From Thiogranum longum (GTDB lineage: Bacteria > Pseudomonadota > Gammaproteobacteria > DSM-19610): 64,000 nucleotides of DNA. The DNA lies in assembly GCF_004339085.1 (NCBI RefSeq), contig NZ_SMFX01000001.1, forward strand, positions 1,496,242-1,560,241, in the 5' to 3' direction. Position 1 is the stretch's first letter. Each line of letters starts with the position of its first letter. Below, one piece after another: positions 1 through 7,903 of this stretch. The notes below the pieces were generated by a model, which ran no database searches, was not told the DNA's origin, and saw only the letters and a list, made by a program, of their open reading frames with translations. The position numbers and the translations under genes were made by a program.

Positions 1-224
1 TGGTCCAGTTTCCTGAAAATCTCCTTGGCGCGACCACGCAGTGAGTGGTAAAGCGTAGAGAGGGTATACAGCAGGAACAGGGTTGTGCCATAGATACTGA
101 AACTCACGATTTTCCACGGGTCGCCCTGCAAGGAGGCGAACACGACGAGAACGACCATGCCTGCCAGCGCCAGTGCTGCGCCGATCAGATGGCTGATGCC
201 GTTAAAGCGTTCTCCATAATACAT
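1..224 (-). CDS. trhA: TrhA/hemolysin III family membrane protein (partial, N-terminal 74 residues)
   Basis: The gene runs off the left edge of the window, so only the N-terminal 74 residues are present. They begin MYYGERFNGISHLIGAALAL and continue into two hydrophobic segments (about residues 8-30 and 40-60) that end at LYHSLRG. This is the usual start of hemolysin III / YqfA (PAQR-like) inner-membrane proteins, whose His in the SHLIGA segment is a conserved family feature. The family has been linked to membrane energetics and fatty-acid homeostasis; true haemolysin activity is doubtful. The start is the first ATG, just before the ERFNG motif. A small lipoprotein candidate lies 35 bases upstream on the same strand. 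The family call is firm, the physiological role is not. Confidence 0.85.
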   Translation of the reverse strand, partial: MYYGERFNGISHLIGAALALAGMVVLVVFASLQGDPWKIVSFSIYGTTLFLLYTLSTLYHSLRGRAKEIFRKLD

Positions 225-259
225 AGTGAGGTAGTAACAGCTTGCCCGGAGCTACTGTC

Positions 260-367
260 TTAACAACCTGGAATGCCAATCGGACCCGGCACATCAGGTA
301 ATACACAGCAGCCACCAGCGATTGACAGTGAAATAACAATAACAACCAGTTTGATAAATTTTTGCAT
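260..367 (-). CDS. Small lipoprotein candidate (35 aa)
   Basis: This short reading frame encodes 35 residues starting MQKFIKLVVIVISLSIAGGC and ending PGPIGIPGC. It has a basic N-terminus, a hydrophobic stretch (residues 5-17) and a lipobox-like AGGC with Cys20, followed by a Cys- and Gly/Pro-rich tail (C20, C21, C35). This is the layout of tiny entericidin-like or other small lipoproteins. It lies 35 bases upstream of the trhA start on the same strand and could share its transcript. The Shine-Dalgarno signal is weak, and the lipobox has Ala rather than Leu at -3. It may be a real small gene or a chance frame. No homologue is recognised. Confidence 0.45.
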   Translation of the reverse strand: MQKFIKLVVIVISLSIAGGCCVLPDVPGPIGIPGC

Positions 368-551
368 CTCGATGCTTCACATTTTCCGTAATGACTTTGA
401 ACCGGGAGTTTAGTGTAAAACAGCATTCCATGCACCGGGAAACGTGAATGACAGCATGGACATAAAGACATTCTTGCCTGTACTGCAGTATTTGGTTGAT
501 TTCAGGGGCAGGACTGTCTAAGTTAATGTTCCCCAAAGCAGGAGAAATAAC

Positions 552-965
552 ATGTCAAGGAAAGCAGCGATCAACCCACTATCAGTCGCCCTCGGCACTG
601 TATTCACCGTGTCCCTGGCAAACAGCACCATCACCAGTGCCGCTGAAAACCCGTTCAGCATGCAGCCGGTAAATAGCGGTTACATGGTACTGGCAGAAGG
701 CAAGTGCGGTGAAGGAAAATGCGGCGCAGGAAAAGGAAAAGGCCGTGAAGGCATGTGCGGCATGGAGCGCATGGATACTGATGGTGATGGAAAAGTCAGC
801 AAGGATGAATTCATGAAAGGGCACGAAGCCAAGTTTGAACAAATCGATCAAAACAGTGATGGTGTAATCGATAAAGCCGAACATGATGCTCACATGAAGA
901 AAATGATGGGCTTCATGAAAGAGGGAAAATGCGGCGAAGGCAAATGCGGTGGTTCAAAGAAATAA
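552..965 (+). CDS. EF-hand protein with EGKCG repeats (HvfA/oxazolin-type copper RiPP precursor-like)
   Basis: This 137-residue exported protein has a signal-like N-terminus (1-31) and the segment ENPFSMQPVNSGYMV (32-46), then EGKCGEGKCG (49-58) and a degenerate EGMCG (66-70). Two canonical EF-hand loops follow at 75-86 (DTDGDGKVSKDE) and 99-110 (DQNSDGVIDKAE), and a second EGKCGEGKCG pair lies at 124-133. The leader and EGKCG motifs match what I know of HvfA-type precursors, in which an MNIO (DUF692) enzyme turns EGKCG cysteines into copper-binding oxazolone/thioamide pairs. Paired Ca-binding EF-hands between two such clusters is unusual. No DUF692 enzyme or HvfC-like partner is adjacent: trhA lies on one side and ychJ on the other. 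An AGGAGA ribosome binding site precedes the ATG. Signal, motifs and EF-hands are seen; modification and copper binding are inferred. Confidence 0.8.
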   Translation: MSRKAAINPLSVALGTVFTVSLANSTITSAAENPFSMQPVNSGYMVLAEGKCGEGKCGAGKGKGREGMCGMERMDTDGDGKVSKDEFMKGHEAKFEQIDQNSDGVIDKAEHDAHMKKMMGFMKEGKCGEGKCGGSKK

Positions 966-970
966 TTAGA

Positions 971-1137
971 TCCCCTGTGGCATGAGTCCGAGTATTTGAA
1001 CCTGTGCGACTCACCTGTATGGGCCGAGTGACATTTCAGGAGTTCCGTCTAGCGGACCTACACACCATGTCAACAACCGCCCGGCATGGTTCGGAAAATT
1101 TAGGATCCAAATTTCACCGGACTCATGCCACAAGGGA
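971..1137. repeat. Imperfect terminal inverted repeat, MITE-like or long hairpin
   Basis: A 20-base arm at 971-990 (TCCCCTGTGGCATGAGTCCG) is repeated in inverted orientation at 1118-1137 with one mismatch. About 127 bases with no convincing open frame separate the arms. Flanking TTAG/CTAA extends the symmetry slightly. The element fills most of the 368-base gap between the EF-hand gene and ychJ. It could be a non-autonomous transposable element or a transcribed long-range hairpin. No other full copy was noticed in the window. The rest of the gap (1138-1333) shows only AT-rich, promoter-like sequence. Confidence 0.5.
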
Positions 1138-1333
1138 CTAAAACGTACCGTTTTTTGTCCTGGTAAAAGACGATGCAAAGCTGATGCCAACCTGGTGAAA
1201 ATGTGCGTAACTATATTTGTGTCAGTGAGTTAGCGTGATGCAGGAAATTAACCGGTATTATTTAGTGTCGTAAAAAGGAAGAAAATCTGAATATTTCGTC
1301 ATATTTTTGTCAGCTAGTTCTGGTCTGCTGCCC

Positions 1334-1831
1334 ATGAGCGAAGACACGCCCTGTCCCTGTGGTTCCGGTTTGCCCCTGAATGCATGCTGCAAGCCTGTGA
1401 TCGACGGCACGGTAAAGGCAGCAACTGCCGAGGCACTTATGCGCTCCCGGTATACCGCTTACACCTTGCACAATATCAACTACCTTGGAGCAACCCTGGA
1501 CGCTGGCGAGTTACAGGGCTTTGACAGGGACGGTACGACGGTGTGGGCGAGAGACTCCACATGGATCGGACTTGAAATAGTAAAAACGTCTGCGGGTGGT
1601 CCGGATGACAAGGACGGCAGCGTGGAATTCAGGGCACACTACGAGCGTGACGGTGTGATGCAGGAGCACCACGAAGTCTCACGGTTTCGAAAAATCAATG
1701 GTAGCTGGTTGTACAGTGGCGGCAAGGATGTAGGCCCGGTACAGTTTCAGCGAGACACACCAAAGACGGGTCGAAACGATCCCTGTCCCTGTGGAAGTGG
1801 CAAGAAGTATAAAAAATGCTGTGGTAAATGA
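1334..1831 (+). CDS. ychJ: YchJ family protein with N- and C-terminal SEC-C motifs
   Basis: This 165-residue protein has a cysteine motif at each end: [13 protein letters not shown] near the N-terminus and [15 protein letters not shown] at the very C-terminus. Both are SEC-C zinc-binding motifs. Between them is the YchJ/UPF0225 core with [10 protein letters not shown] and the NTF2-like WLYSGG region. SEC-C motifs are known from SecA, where they bind zinc and assist SecB or ribosome contacts; the function of YchJ is not established. I chose the ATG that gives [10 protein letters not shown]. An upstream TTG would add nine residues and has no ribosome site. The length agrees with the family (about 150-165). 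Confidence 0.9.
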   Translation: MSEDTPCPCGSGLPLNACCKPVIDGTVKAATAEALMRSRYTAYTLHNINYLGATLDAGELQGFDRDGTTVWARDSTWIGLEIVKTSAGGPDDKDGSVEFRAHYERDGVMQEHHEVSRFRKINGSWLYSGGKDVGPVQFQRDTPKTGRNDPCPCGSGKKYKKCCGK

Positions 1832-1839
1832 AGGCCTGG

Positions 1840-2226
1840 TTACTGACTGTCAGCGGGCCTGGTCGCGGTAGCTTCGGTACCGGACTCGCCCCTGGTGATT
1901 TCTTGCTGCATCGCAAAATCCAGCTGTGGTGTCTGGATAGCATCGCTGCACAAGTGCGCTGAGCCACTCGCCAGGTGCTCGTAGACATTCTTGTAGCTGC
2001 TGGTCATTTCCTGTACCAGTTCCGAAGTGCGCTGGAAATGTTCTGCGACTTCGCCACGGTACTGCTCCATTTCTTCCTTTAGCTGGTCCAGTTCCGCTTC
2101 CAGTTCTTCACTGTGCTTGTTATCGGAATTTACGAAGAAGTGAATGGCATAGCCGGCAGCTATACCAAAGGCAAAGGAAATCAATCCAGTAGACCACATC
2201 CAGCCAGTTTCATCACCAGTCATCAA
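1840..2226 (-). CDS. zapG: YhcB/ZapG family inner-membrane protein (DUF1043)
   Basis: This 128-residue protein has one N-terminal transmembrane segment (about 10-31), a coiled coil rich in Glu/Leu (about 38-60) and the family signature VAEHFQRTSELVQEMTSSY followed by NVYEHLASG (about 60-90). The C-terminal tail is disordered. YhcB/ZapG proteins are gammaproteobacterial membrane-anchored coiled-coil proteins connected with the elongasome/divisome and envelope synthesis. The gene converges on ychJ with eight bases between their stops and has its own promoter region upstream. MM at the start leaves two possible initiators three bases apart. Confidence 0.88.
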   Translation of the reverse strand: MMTGDETGWMWSTGLISFAFGIAAGYAIHFFVNSDNKHSEELEAELDQLKEEMEQYRGEVAEHFQRTSELVQEMTSSYKNVYEHLASGSAHLCSDAIQTPQLDFAMQQEITRGESGTEATATRPADSQ

Positions 2227-2286
2227 ACAGCACTCCCATTACAGGTTTGAATGAAATCATAGGTGAAATTGGCAACTATTTATACC

Positions 2287-3258
2287 TCAATCCAGACTCT
2301 GTCTGTGTCTATGGCGAACACTCCCGGGCGGAACCCCGAACTCCCGCCTGAACGCCCTTGAGAATGCCGCTTCGGATTGATAGCCGAAGCGGTCTGCGAG
2401 CACCGCGAGCGAGTCGGCCGATTCCTGAAGCTCAAGGCGTGCAAGCTGCATTCTCCACCGGGTGAGATAGCGCTTTGCAGATTCGCCGACCAGGCTTGTG
2501 AAACGCGCCGAGAATCCCGAGCGCGACATGCCGACGGCTTTGGCCAGCGACACGACGGTCCAGTCTTTTTCGGGTTCGCGGTGCATCGCTGCGAGTGCCT
2601 TGCCGATCTGTTTATCACGCAAGGCTGCCAACCAGCCGCGCTCTGTTTCAGGCACCGAATCGATCCACGAACGGATCGCCTGAATAATGAGAATATCGGC
2701 CAGGTGCGTAATGACCGTTTCTCCTCCCGGTTGCGGTTCCCTGGCTTCCCGGGCAATAAAACGCAGCGTACTTTGCAGCCAGCTACTCTCTTCATCGCCC
2801 CAGGTGTCGATTACCAGCACCTGCGGGAGCAGGGTAATAAGTTGCCGTCCTGCCACATGGTCGAAGCGCACCACACCGCAGGTCAAATGGGTGAGTTCAC
2901 CGGTGCCGCCATAACGCATGATCTCGTACCGGTCGCTGACTGACTCGACCGGTATATCGAACAACGGCACCACGTTGTCGCCGGGGTCGCTACGGATACG
3001 GTGACCGTGGCCCTGGGGAACGAGTGCCAGACTACCTTGTTGCAGCAGGCGTGGTTCCTCGCCCTCGACGTCGAGCCAGCAATGACCGCCGGTGACGACA
3101 TGGAACATCATGTGGCCTTCAAAGGCAGGCATGTCGATCCCCCAGGGCGCAGTCAACTCGGACCGGCAATACAGGGTGCCGGTCAGTTTCAGCAAGTGCA
3201 GCGTTTCGCCGAGCGGATCGGAGAACGCGGGGATCGTGCCATTCGTGCGTCGTTTCAT
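2287..3258 (-). CDS. AraC family transcriptional regulator with N-terminal cupin-type sensor
   Basis: The N-terminal half of this 323-residue protein (about 5-190) is the cupin-like effector domain of the AraC_binding type (GHMMFHVVTGGHCWLDV, ALVPQGHGHRI). The C-terminal 100 residues carry two helix-turn-helix units: VVSLAKAVGMSRSGFSARFT and DRFGYQSEAAFSRAFRREFG. The start used is ATG MKRRTNG; longer frames upstream cover the intergenic promoter and lack a ribosome site. It is divergent from the NmrA-like gene at 3403, the typical setting for a regulator and its target, so control of that gene is likely. The inducer is unknown. Confidence 0.9.
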   Translation of the reverse strand: MKRRTNGTIPAFSDPLGETLHLLKLTGTLYCRSELTAPWGIDMPAFEGHMMFHVVTGGHCWLDVEGEEPRLLQQGSLALVPQGHGHRIRSDPGDNVVPLFDIPVESVSDRYEIMRYGGTGELTHLTCGVVRFDHVAGRQLITLLPQVLVIDTWGDEESSWLQSTLRFIAREAREPQPGGETVITHLADILIIQAIRSWIDSVPETERGWLAALRDKQIGKALAAMHREPEKDWTVVSLAKAVGMSRSGFSARFTSLVGESAKRYLTRWRMQLARLELQESADSLAVLADRFGYQSEAAFSRAFRREFGVPPGSVRHRHRQSLD

Positions 3259-3402
3259 ATTCAGCAGCTTGCCATGCCTCCCGCAGGAGAATCCAGTAGA
3301 AATGGACGAATTGCAAATAGATATAGACGATAAGTGATTATAAATCCAGTTCTGTCCGCCCATACTCTACAACACGATCAACACACACCGGGAGTAGAGA
3401 CC

Positions 3403-4251
3403 ATGAAACAGTCACCCATTCTGATCATCGGTAAAAACGGAAAAACGGGCAGCCGGGTCAACCAGCGGCTGCAGGCCCTTGGCTATGCAACGCGCCCCGT
3501 ATCCCGCAGTACCCAACCCGCGTTCGACTGGAACAACCCCGCAACATGGCAATCGGCCATCGAGGGTACCCAGGTGGCCTATGTCACCTACCAGCCGGAC
3601 CTGGCCGTACCCGGTGCAGCCTCGACCATCAGGGCATTTGTGCAAATCGCTGCACAAGCCGGCGTGCAACACATCGTTCTGTTGTCGGGCCGGGGAGAGC
3701 AGGGTGCCGAGCGTGCAGAGGCGATACTCAAATCCAGCGGCCTTGCGTGGAACATCGTCAGGGCCAGCTGGTTCAGCCAGAACTTCAGTGAGAGCTTCAT
3801 GCTCGAAGGGATCCTGGCGGGAGAACTGGTATTGCCGGCAGGCGACACCGTTGAGCCCTTTATCGATGCCGATGATATTGCTGATGTTGCAGTTGCCGCG
3901 CTAACCGAACCCGGGCATCGGAACAGGCTGTTCGAAGTCACCGGTCCACGCGCGATGACCTTTGCGCAATGTGTCGAGGAAATTTCCGGGGCACTCGGCC
4001 GGCCACTCAAGTATACCTGTGTCCCGATCGATGCCTACATGAACGCGTTACAGGAACAAGGCATCCCCGAAGACCTGCAGGGGTTGTTGCATGAATTGTT
4101 CACCGTCGTGTTTGACGGCAGAAACTGTCATGTCATGCCGGGGGTGGAAGATGTACTTGGCCGGCCAGCGACGGACTTCAAAACCTATGTGCAGAAGACA
4201 CTTCAATCCGGTGTGTGGGATGCCGTCATACAGAGGGAGATTGTTGCTTGA
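3403..4251 (+). CDS. NmrA/SDR-a family NAD(P)-binding protein
   Basis: This 282-residue protein of the atypical short-chain dehydrogenase (NmrA-like) type has the nucleotide-binding motif GKNGKTGSRV near the N-terminus (glycine-rich loop), then HIVLLSGRG and IVRASWFSQNF, which are typical of NAD(P)H sensor/quinone reductase-like YtfG/NmrA proteins. The C-terminal part resembles the EISGALGRPLKY substrate region. Family members reduce quinones or act as redox sensors; the substrate here is not known. A GGAG site lies 9 bases before the ATG. It is divergently transcribed from the AraC regulator, which probably controls it. Confidence 0.88.
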   Translation: MKQSPILIIGKNGKTGSRVNQRLQALGYATRPVSRSTQPAFDWNNPATWQSAIEGTQVAYVTYQPDLAVPGAASTIRAFVQIAAQAGVQHIVLLSGRGEQGAERAEAILKSSGLAWNIVRASWFSQNFSESFMLEGILAGELVLPAGDTVEPFIDADDIADVAVAALTEPGHRNRLFEVTGPRAMTFAQCVEEISGALGRPLKYTCVPIDAYMNALQEQGIPEDLQGLLHELFTVVFDGRNCHVMPGVEDVLGRPATDFKTYVQKTLQSGVWDAVIQREIVA

Positions 4252-4320
4252 TCAGGATCAAGTCATTCGAACAGTCGAACCTTCCAGGCTGCCCGAATCA
4301 ACACATGAGTAAGGATTATC

Positions 4321-4479
4321 GTGAGAGAAGAGAACCTGTCTCTGCGTGCCAAATATAATATTACGGCCCTGTTCTATGACATCCTGGATTACCCCTGGGA
4401 ACGCATGTACAGGGAGTGGCTCCCACTGATCTTTTATTTCGAGTCCGGGTATCCAAGGCGCCGATTCAATACATCCTGA
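4321..4479 (+). pseudogene. 5' remnant of a class I SAM-dependent methyltransferase
   Basis: A GTG start with a good AAGGA site opens a frame that reads LRAKYNITALFYDILDYPWE RMYREW. This is the characteristic N-terminus of a class I SAM methyltransferase, the part just before the VLEAGVGTG SAM-binding motif in relatives. The similarity ends after the YREW-P-L segment. The frame closes after 52 codons, before any SAM motif, inside the convergent 3' end of the next gene. The remaining ~150 codons are missing, so a deletion or insertion probably fused this stub to the neighbouring gene. The N-terminal match is from memory of the family. Confidence 0.6.
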
Positions 4480-4871
4480 GGGAGATTTATTTTTCGGGAG
4501 AGTTTGAGTGACCCGTGATGTGCTTCGAATTCCTCCCGGGACAAAATAGTATCCGTATTTTCCATTCCTTCACTGGCGACGAGTTGTTGCAGTTTTCCCA
4601 GGGCACTTCCTGTTTCGGAATCCTGTCCATAGGTGATACCTGACCTGGAAGCGCTGACCAAAAATCCCCGGCATATTTTTACGTCACCTTGTTCGATATC
4701 ATCGACCGTCATCCCGTCCTTTCTTTGCAGATGGCAGCTGAACAATTTCTCTTGTTGCTGTGCATCCAATACACCTTCCAGTGTGTGCGACCCCAACCAT
4801 CCACGTAGAGAAGATTTACTGAAAGGACATTCCGTGCATATTTTTTTGCAGACTGTCAGATTCATAATCAC
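4434..4871 (-). CDS. Small Cys-motif protein of unknown function (CxxCPF)
   Basis: This 145-residue soluble protein starts with a cysteine cluster VCKKICTECPF (C8, C12, C15) and has further conserved-looking cysteines in LFSCHLQ and ICRGFL. The spacing suggests a zinc or iron-sulfur site formed by four or five cysteines. The rest is charged and helical with no recognised domain. The start is GTG with an AGGA site about six bases upstream; an in-frame ATG lies two codons later. Its 3' end overlaps the methyltransferase stub, so it may have arrived with the rearrangement that truncated that gene. Function unknown. Confidence 0.6.
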   Translation of the reverse strand: MIMNLTVCKKICTECPFSKSSLRGWLGSHTLEGVLDAQQQEKLFSCHLQRKDGMTVDDIEQGDVKICRGFLVSASRSGITYGQDSETGSALGKLQQLVASEGMENTDTILSREEFEAHHGSLKLSRKINLPQDVLNRRLGYPDSK

Positions 4872-5071
4872 TTTATCCTCTTGTCAGGCTTATAGTCATT
4901 GTCAAAGCATGCTTGTCATTGTACGGCTCACAGAAGGCCACGTATATTGCGCGTGAAAATCACGGTCAGACACAGGTCCAGTTTGTGTTTTCTTGTTGAT
5001 TATGTGGCTATACTAGTGCAATTAGCCATTACCATACTAATAATCTGTTGGACAGGGAAAGCACAAGGAAT

Positions 5072-6154
5072 ATGGAACCAGGCTCCAAAGCACAGGCCCA
5101 ACAACGTGCGGACCAGATCAGGTCATTCCAGGCGGAGCTTTCCCGGTTGGAAGCCGAGGGTGTAGTGCGACTCAGTACCGATCAGCAGGGTGCCATTAGC
5201 CGCTACCACGGCGCGCTGCTTGCCGACTTCTCGCAAGCCTTTGACATCGATCGTAACCGGCAGGCCATGCAACTCTCGCTGGGCATGCGTATCGCGTCGT
5301 TCCTGGGCGCGCTGGCGCTGGCGGCCAGTGTGTTTTTCCTCTTTTACCAGTTCTGGGGCGGCTTTGGCAGCACGACACAGGTCAGTATCCTGGTACTGGC
5401 ATCGCTTGCCAGTTTCAGCGCCACAGGTCTGATCACCAGAGTCGACGAAAGTGGCTATTTTGTAAAGCTGGCCGCCATGGTCGCCTTTGCCTGTTTTGTG
5501 CTAAATGTCTTTATGCTCGGGCAGATCTTCAACATCACACCCTCCGACAACGCGCTGCTGGTGTGGGCGGCATTCGCTCTGTTGCTGGCTTATGCGCTGG
5601 ATGTGCGGCTGTTGCTGGCCGCCGGTATTTTCTGCCTGATCGGTTATCTATCCGCCCGAACCGGCACCTGGGGTGGTGGCTACTGGTTACACTTCGGCGA
5701 GCGCCCGGAGAATTTCCTGCCGGCCGGACTATTGCTGTTTTTCTTTCCCGCCCTGGTGGATCATCGGAGGCTGTCAGGTTTTGGTCCCATATACCGGGTG
5801 TTCGGCCTGCTCACCGTGTTGTTGCCCGTGTTGATCCTGGCCAACTGGGGCGATGGAAGTTACCTGGTTGCCGGTCGCGATCTGATCGAAGCTGGTTACC
5901 AGGTGGCCGGGTTTGTCATCAGTGCACTGGCCATCTGGTATGGCATCCGTCGCCACCATCCCGAAGTGACCAACACCGGCAATGTGTTCTTTGTCATCTT
6001 CCTCTATACCAAGTTCTTTGACTGGTGGTGGGAGAGCATGCCGAAATACCTGTTCTTTCTCATCATCGGTCTGACAGCAATGCTGTTCCTGGTGATCTTC
6101 AAGCGGCTACGTGGCAGCGCGAATGTAGAAGATGGCGAGGTAACCCACGGATGA
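5072..6154 (+). CDS. DUF2157 family polytopic membrane protein (copy 1, intact)
   Basis: This 360-residue protein has a soluble N-terminal region (1-75, helical, rich in Gln/Arg) followed by about nine to ten hydrophobic segments. The DUF2157-like signature FFLFYQFWGGFG follows the first one, and the last segments contain TKFFDWWWESMPKYLFF. The ATG giving MEPGSKAQAQ is chosen because the second copy at 24129 keeps the same start; an in-frame TTG lies 24 bases upstream. Its stop overlaps the start of the DUF4824 gene by ATGA, so the two are translationally coupled. Function unknown; likely a two-component membrane complex. Confidence 0.85.
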   Translation: MEPGSKAQAQQRADQIRSFQAELSRLEAEGVVRLSTDQQGAISRYHGALLADFSQAFDIDRNRQAMQLSLGMRIASFLGALALAASVFFLFYQFWGGFGSTTQVSILVLASLASFSATGLITRVDESGYFVKLAAMVAFACFVLNVFMLGQIFNITPSDNALLVWAAFALLLAYALDVRLLLAAGIFCLIGYLSARTGTWGGGYWLHFGERPENFLPAGLLLFFFPALVDHRRLSGFGPIYRVFGLLTVLLPVLILANWGDGSYLVAGRDLIEAGYQVAGFVISALAIWYGIRRHHPEVTNTGNVFFVIFLYTKFFDWWWESMPKYLFFLIIGLTAMLFLVIFKRLRGSANVEDGEVTHG

Positions 6155-7005
6155 CCTGGAAAAACCGGCATACCTGGATCGCCGGACTCGGCATTATCAT
6201 CCTGACTAACGCACTGGCATTGGCCGGTCTTGCCTACAATCGTTCCGGGGAACCGGATGCCCGCGTCATGCTCAGTGAACGGGAGCTGAAGTTACCCTAT
6301 TACTGGGGGCGCAAGCGTGAAAACAGTGGTCTGGCACTGACACTCAACTGGCGAATGAATAGTGCCAGTGACAATAAATCTTACTACTCCTCCCGTTACT
6401 CCCCGGCGCCGTGGTTGAATCAGGCAAAACTGGCCTTGCTGGGTTTTCCGGTAGAGGAGGCCACTGGCCACGCAGAGAACCGGCGTCGTCTGAACCACAG
6501 CCTGCCACGGGAGGCCTTCCTGGTGCTGGAATTCAACGGCCCGGCCTACCAGGCTGAACTCACACGCCAGCAGATGTTATCGAAACAACAGCAGGCACTG
6601 GCCGATCGCAACCCGGGTAACCAAAAATTGGCCAAAGCGGCCAAAGACAGCCAGGAGCGTCTGCAGCACGAACAGTACAAAGCCTCACGTCTGTTTGTCA
6701 TCGACGTAGGGCTGGATGCCCAGGTGCTGCGCCAGCACTACCCCGATAGCGCTCGCTATATCGTGCAGCGCGGATCCATACGCGCCCGAGTCAACAAGCA
6801 GGATGATCAACAATGGGTGGTGCAGGGCTTTGTGAGTGAGATCGCCATCACCCGGGTCAACATACCACTGCAATATCGTAGTGCCTTCGAGCCATTCATG
6901 ATCGATGATGCGGGTAAGCAAGCGCGTGATCCGAACTACCAGGTAACGCTGGCGTATGGGCAGCGGCTGGAGCCGTGGGTTGTGAGGGTGGAGTCTGGTA
7001 AATAG
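6151..7005 (+). CDS. DUF4824 family membrane-anchored protein (copy 1)
   Basis: This 284-residue protein has one N-terminal membrane anchor (about 8-26) and a periplasmic body. Family hallmarks are SGEPDARVMLSERELKLPYYWG and ENSGLALTLNWR near residues 32-68, then a long helix with Gln-rich heptads (about 130-170) and a C-terminal β-rich part. It overlaps DUF2157 by four bases. The same pair recurs at 24.1-25.6 kb, which argues for obligate partnership. No enzymatic motif is visible, and the role is unknown. Confidence 0.85.
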   Translation: MTWKNRHTWIAGLGIIILTNALALAGLAYNRSGEPDARVMLSERELKLPYYWGRKRENSGLALTLNWRMNSASDNKSYYSSRYSPAPWLNQAKLALLGFPVEEATGHAENRRRLNHSLPREAFLVLEFNGPAYQAELTRQQMLSKQQQALADRNPGNQKLAKAAKDSQERLQHEQYKASRLFVIDVGLDAQVLRQHYPDSARYIVQRGSIRARVNKQDDQQWVVQGFVSEIAITRVNIPLQYRSAFEPFMIDDAGKQARDPNYQVTLAYGQRLEPWVVRVESGK

Positions 7006-7022
7006 AGTGTGTTAACGGTTCC

Positions 7023-7787
7023 TTAACCGGAAGACCTGGCCCGTTTGATCGGGTCCTGCCTGAAAAAAAGACTCAGCGCTTCGTACACCTTCGGGTAGGC
7101 GTCATAGAGTACCTCGGGTTTTTCAAAAAAGACTTCACTCAGTACGGCAAGAAACTCGGCCGGTGCAGTGGCGCCATAGCGGCTAAGTCCCGGTTTCGGA
7201 TTTTTTTGAAAATCTTCATACGCCGTGCTGAAGCGTTCGGGCCAGGCCTCGGCTTGCGCGCGCTTATGCTGGGGAGGAAACCCGTCTGCGGCACCGTTCA
7301 GCATATCCAGTTTGTGGACGAATTCGTGGATAACCACGTTGTGTCCATCCACTATGCCTGCGGTTTCACTGTCCTCCCACGACAGGATAACCGGCCCGCG
7401 TTGCCATGCTTCACCGATCAATTCGTTTTTGACAGTGTGCACCAGGCCGAATTCGTCAACCACCTCTCTTTTCGGTGCAAAGCCGGCCGGATAGATAATG
7501 ATGGTCGTCCATCCCGAATACCAGTCAAGACCGAGATGCAGGATGGGCAGGCAGGCTTGCAGTGCAATGAGCAGCTGCATTGCCTCACTGACGTCGAGGT
7601 CATGTGCGCCGATGAATGACTTTTCATGCAGCAACAAAATCGCAAGACGACGCAGCTGGTTGCGTTCCGCTTCAGACAAATAATCGAGTAGCGGCAACTG
7701 CTGGAAGGCCTTGTCCCAACTGGCAGGAGAAACCGTGCTGCGGCTGATAATTTGCTGCTGCCGCCATTTTTTGAAGAGCTTGAACAT
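7023..7787 (-). CDS. mtfA: MtfA family zinc peptidase (M90)
   Basis: This 254-residue cytosolic protein carries the zinc-peptidase motif HEFVHKLDMLNG with HExxH-type residues at 154-158, and the upstream DEFGLVHTVKNELIGEAW region typical of MtfA. In enterobacteria MtfA binds the repressor Mlc and has aminopeptidase activity, which links it to glucose PTS regulation. The length fits the family (about 260). It converges with the DUF4824 gene, whose stop is 17 bases away, so the two are independently expressed. Confidence 0.9.
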   Translation of the reverse strand: MFKLFKKWRQQQIISRSTVSPASWDKAFQQLPLLDYLSEAERNQLRRLAILLLHEKSFIGAHDLDVSEAMQLLIALQACLPILHLGLDWYSGWTTIIIYPAGFAPKREVVDEFGLVHTVKNELIGEAWQRGPVILSWEDSETAGIVDGHNVVIHEFVHKLDMLNGAADGFPPQHKRAQAEAWPERFSTAYEDFQKNPKPGLSRYGATAPAEFLAVLSEVFFEKPEVLYDAYPKVYEALSLFFRQDPIKRARSSG

Positions 7788-7903
7788 TTAACCGCCAGGA
7801 ATCCCGACAGGCCCCGTGGCGTCAGGCAGAATGATGATGTTCGTTTATTATGCTGTTTTAACAGAGGTAATCAAGGATTACTCTTTCATACTGACAGTCA
7901 ACA

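Noticed and set aside
368-536. Minus-strand open frame of 80 codons upstream of the EF-hand gene
   Set aside because: It runs through the 35-residue lipoprotein candidate in another frame and has no motif or ribosome site.
2377-3337. Plus-strand open frames opposite the AraC gene
   Set aside because: They are shadows of the AraC reading frame, whose cupin and HTH motifs are clear.
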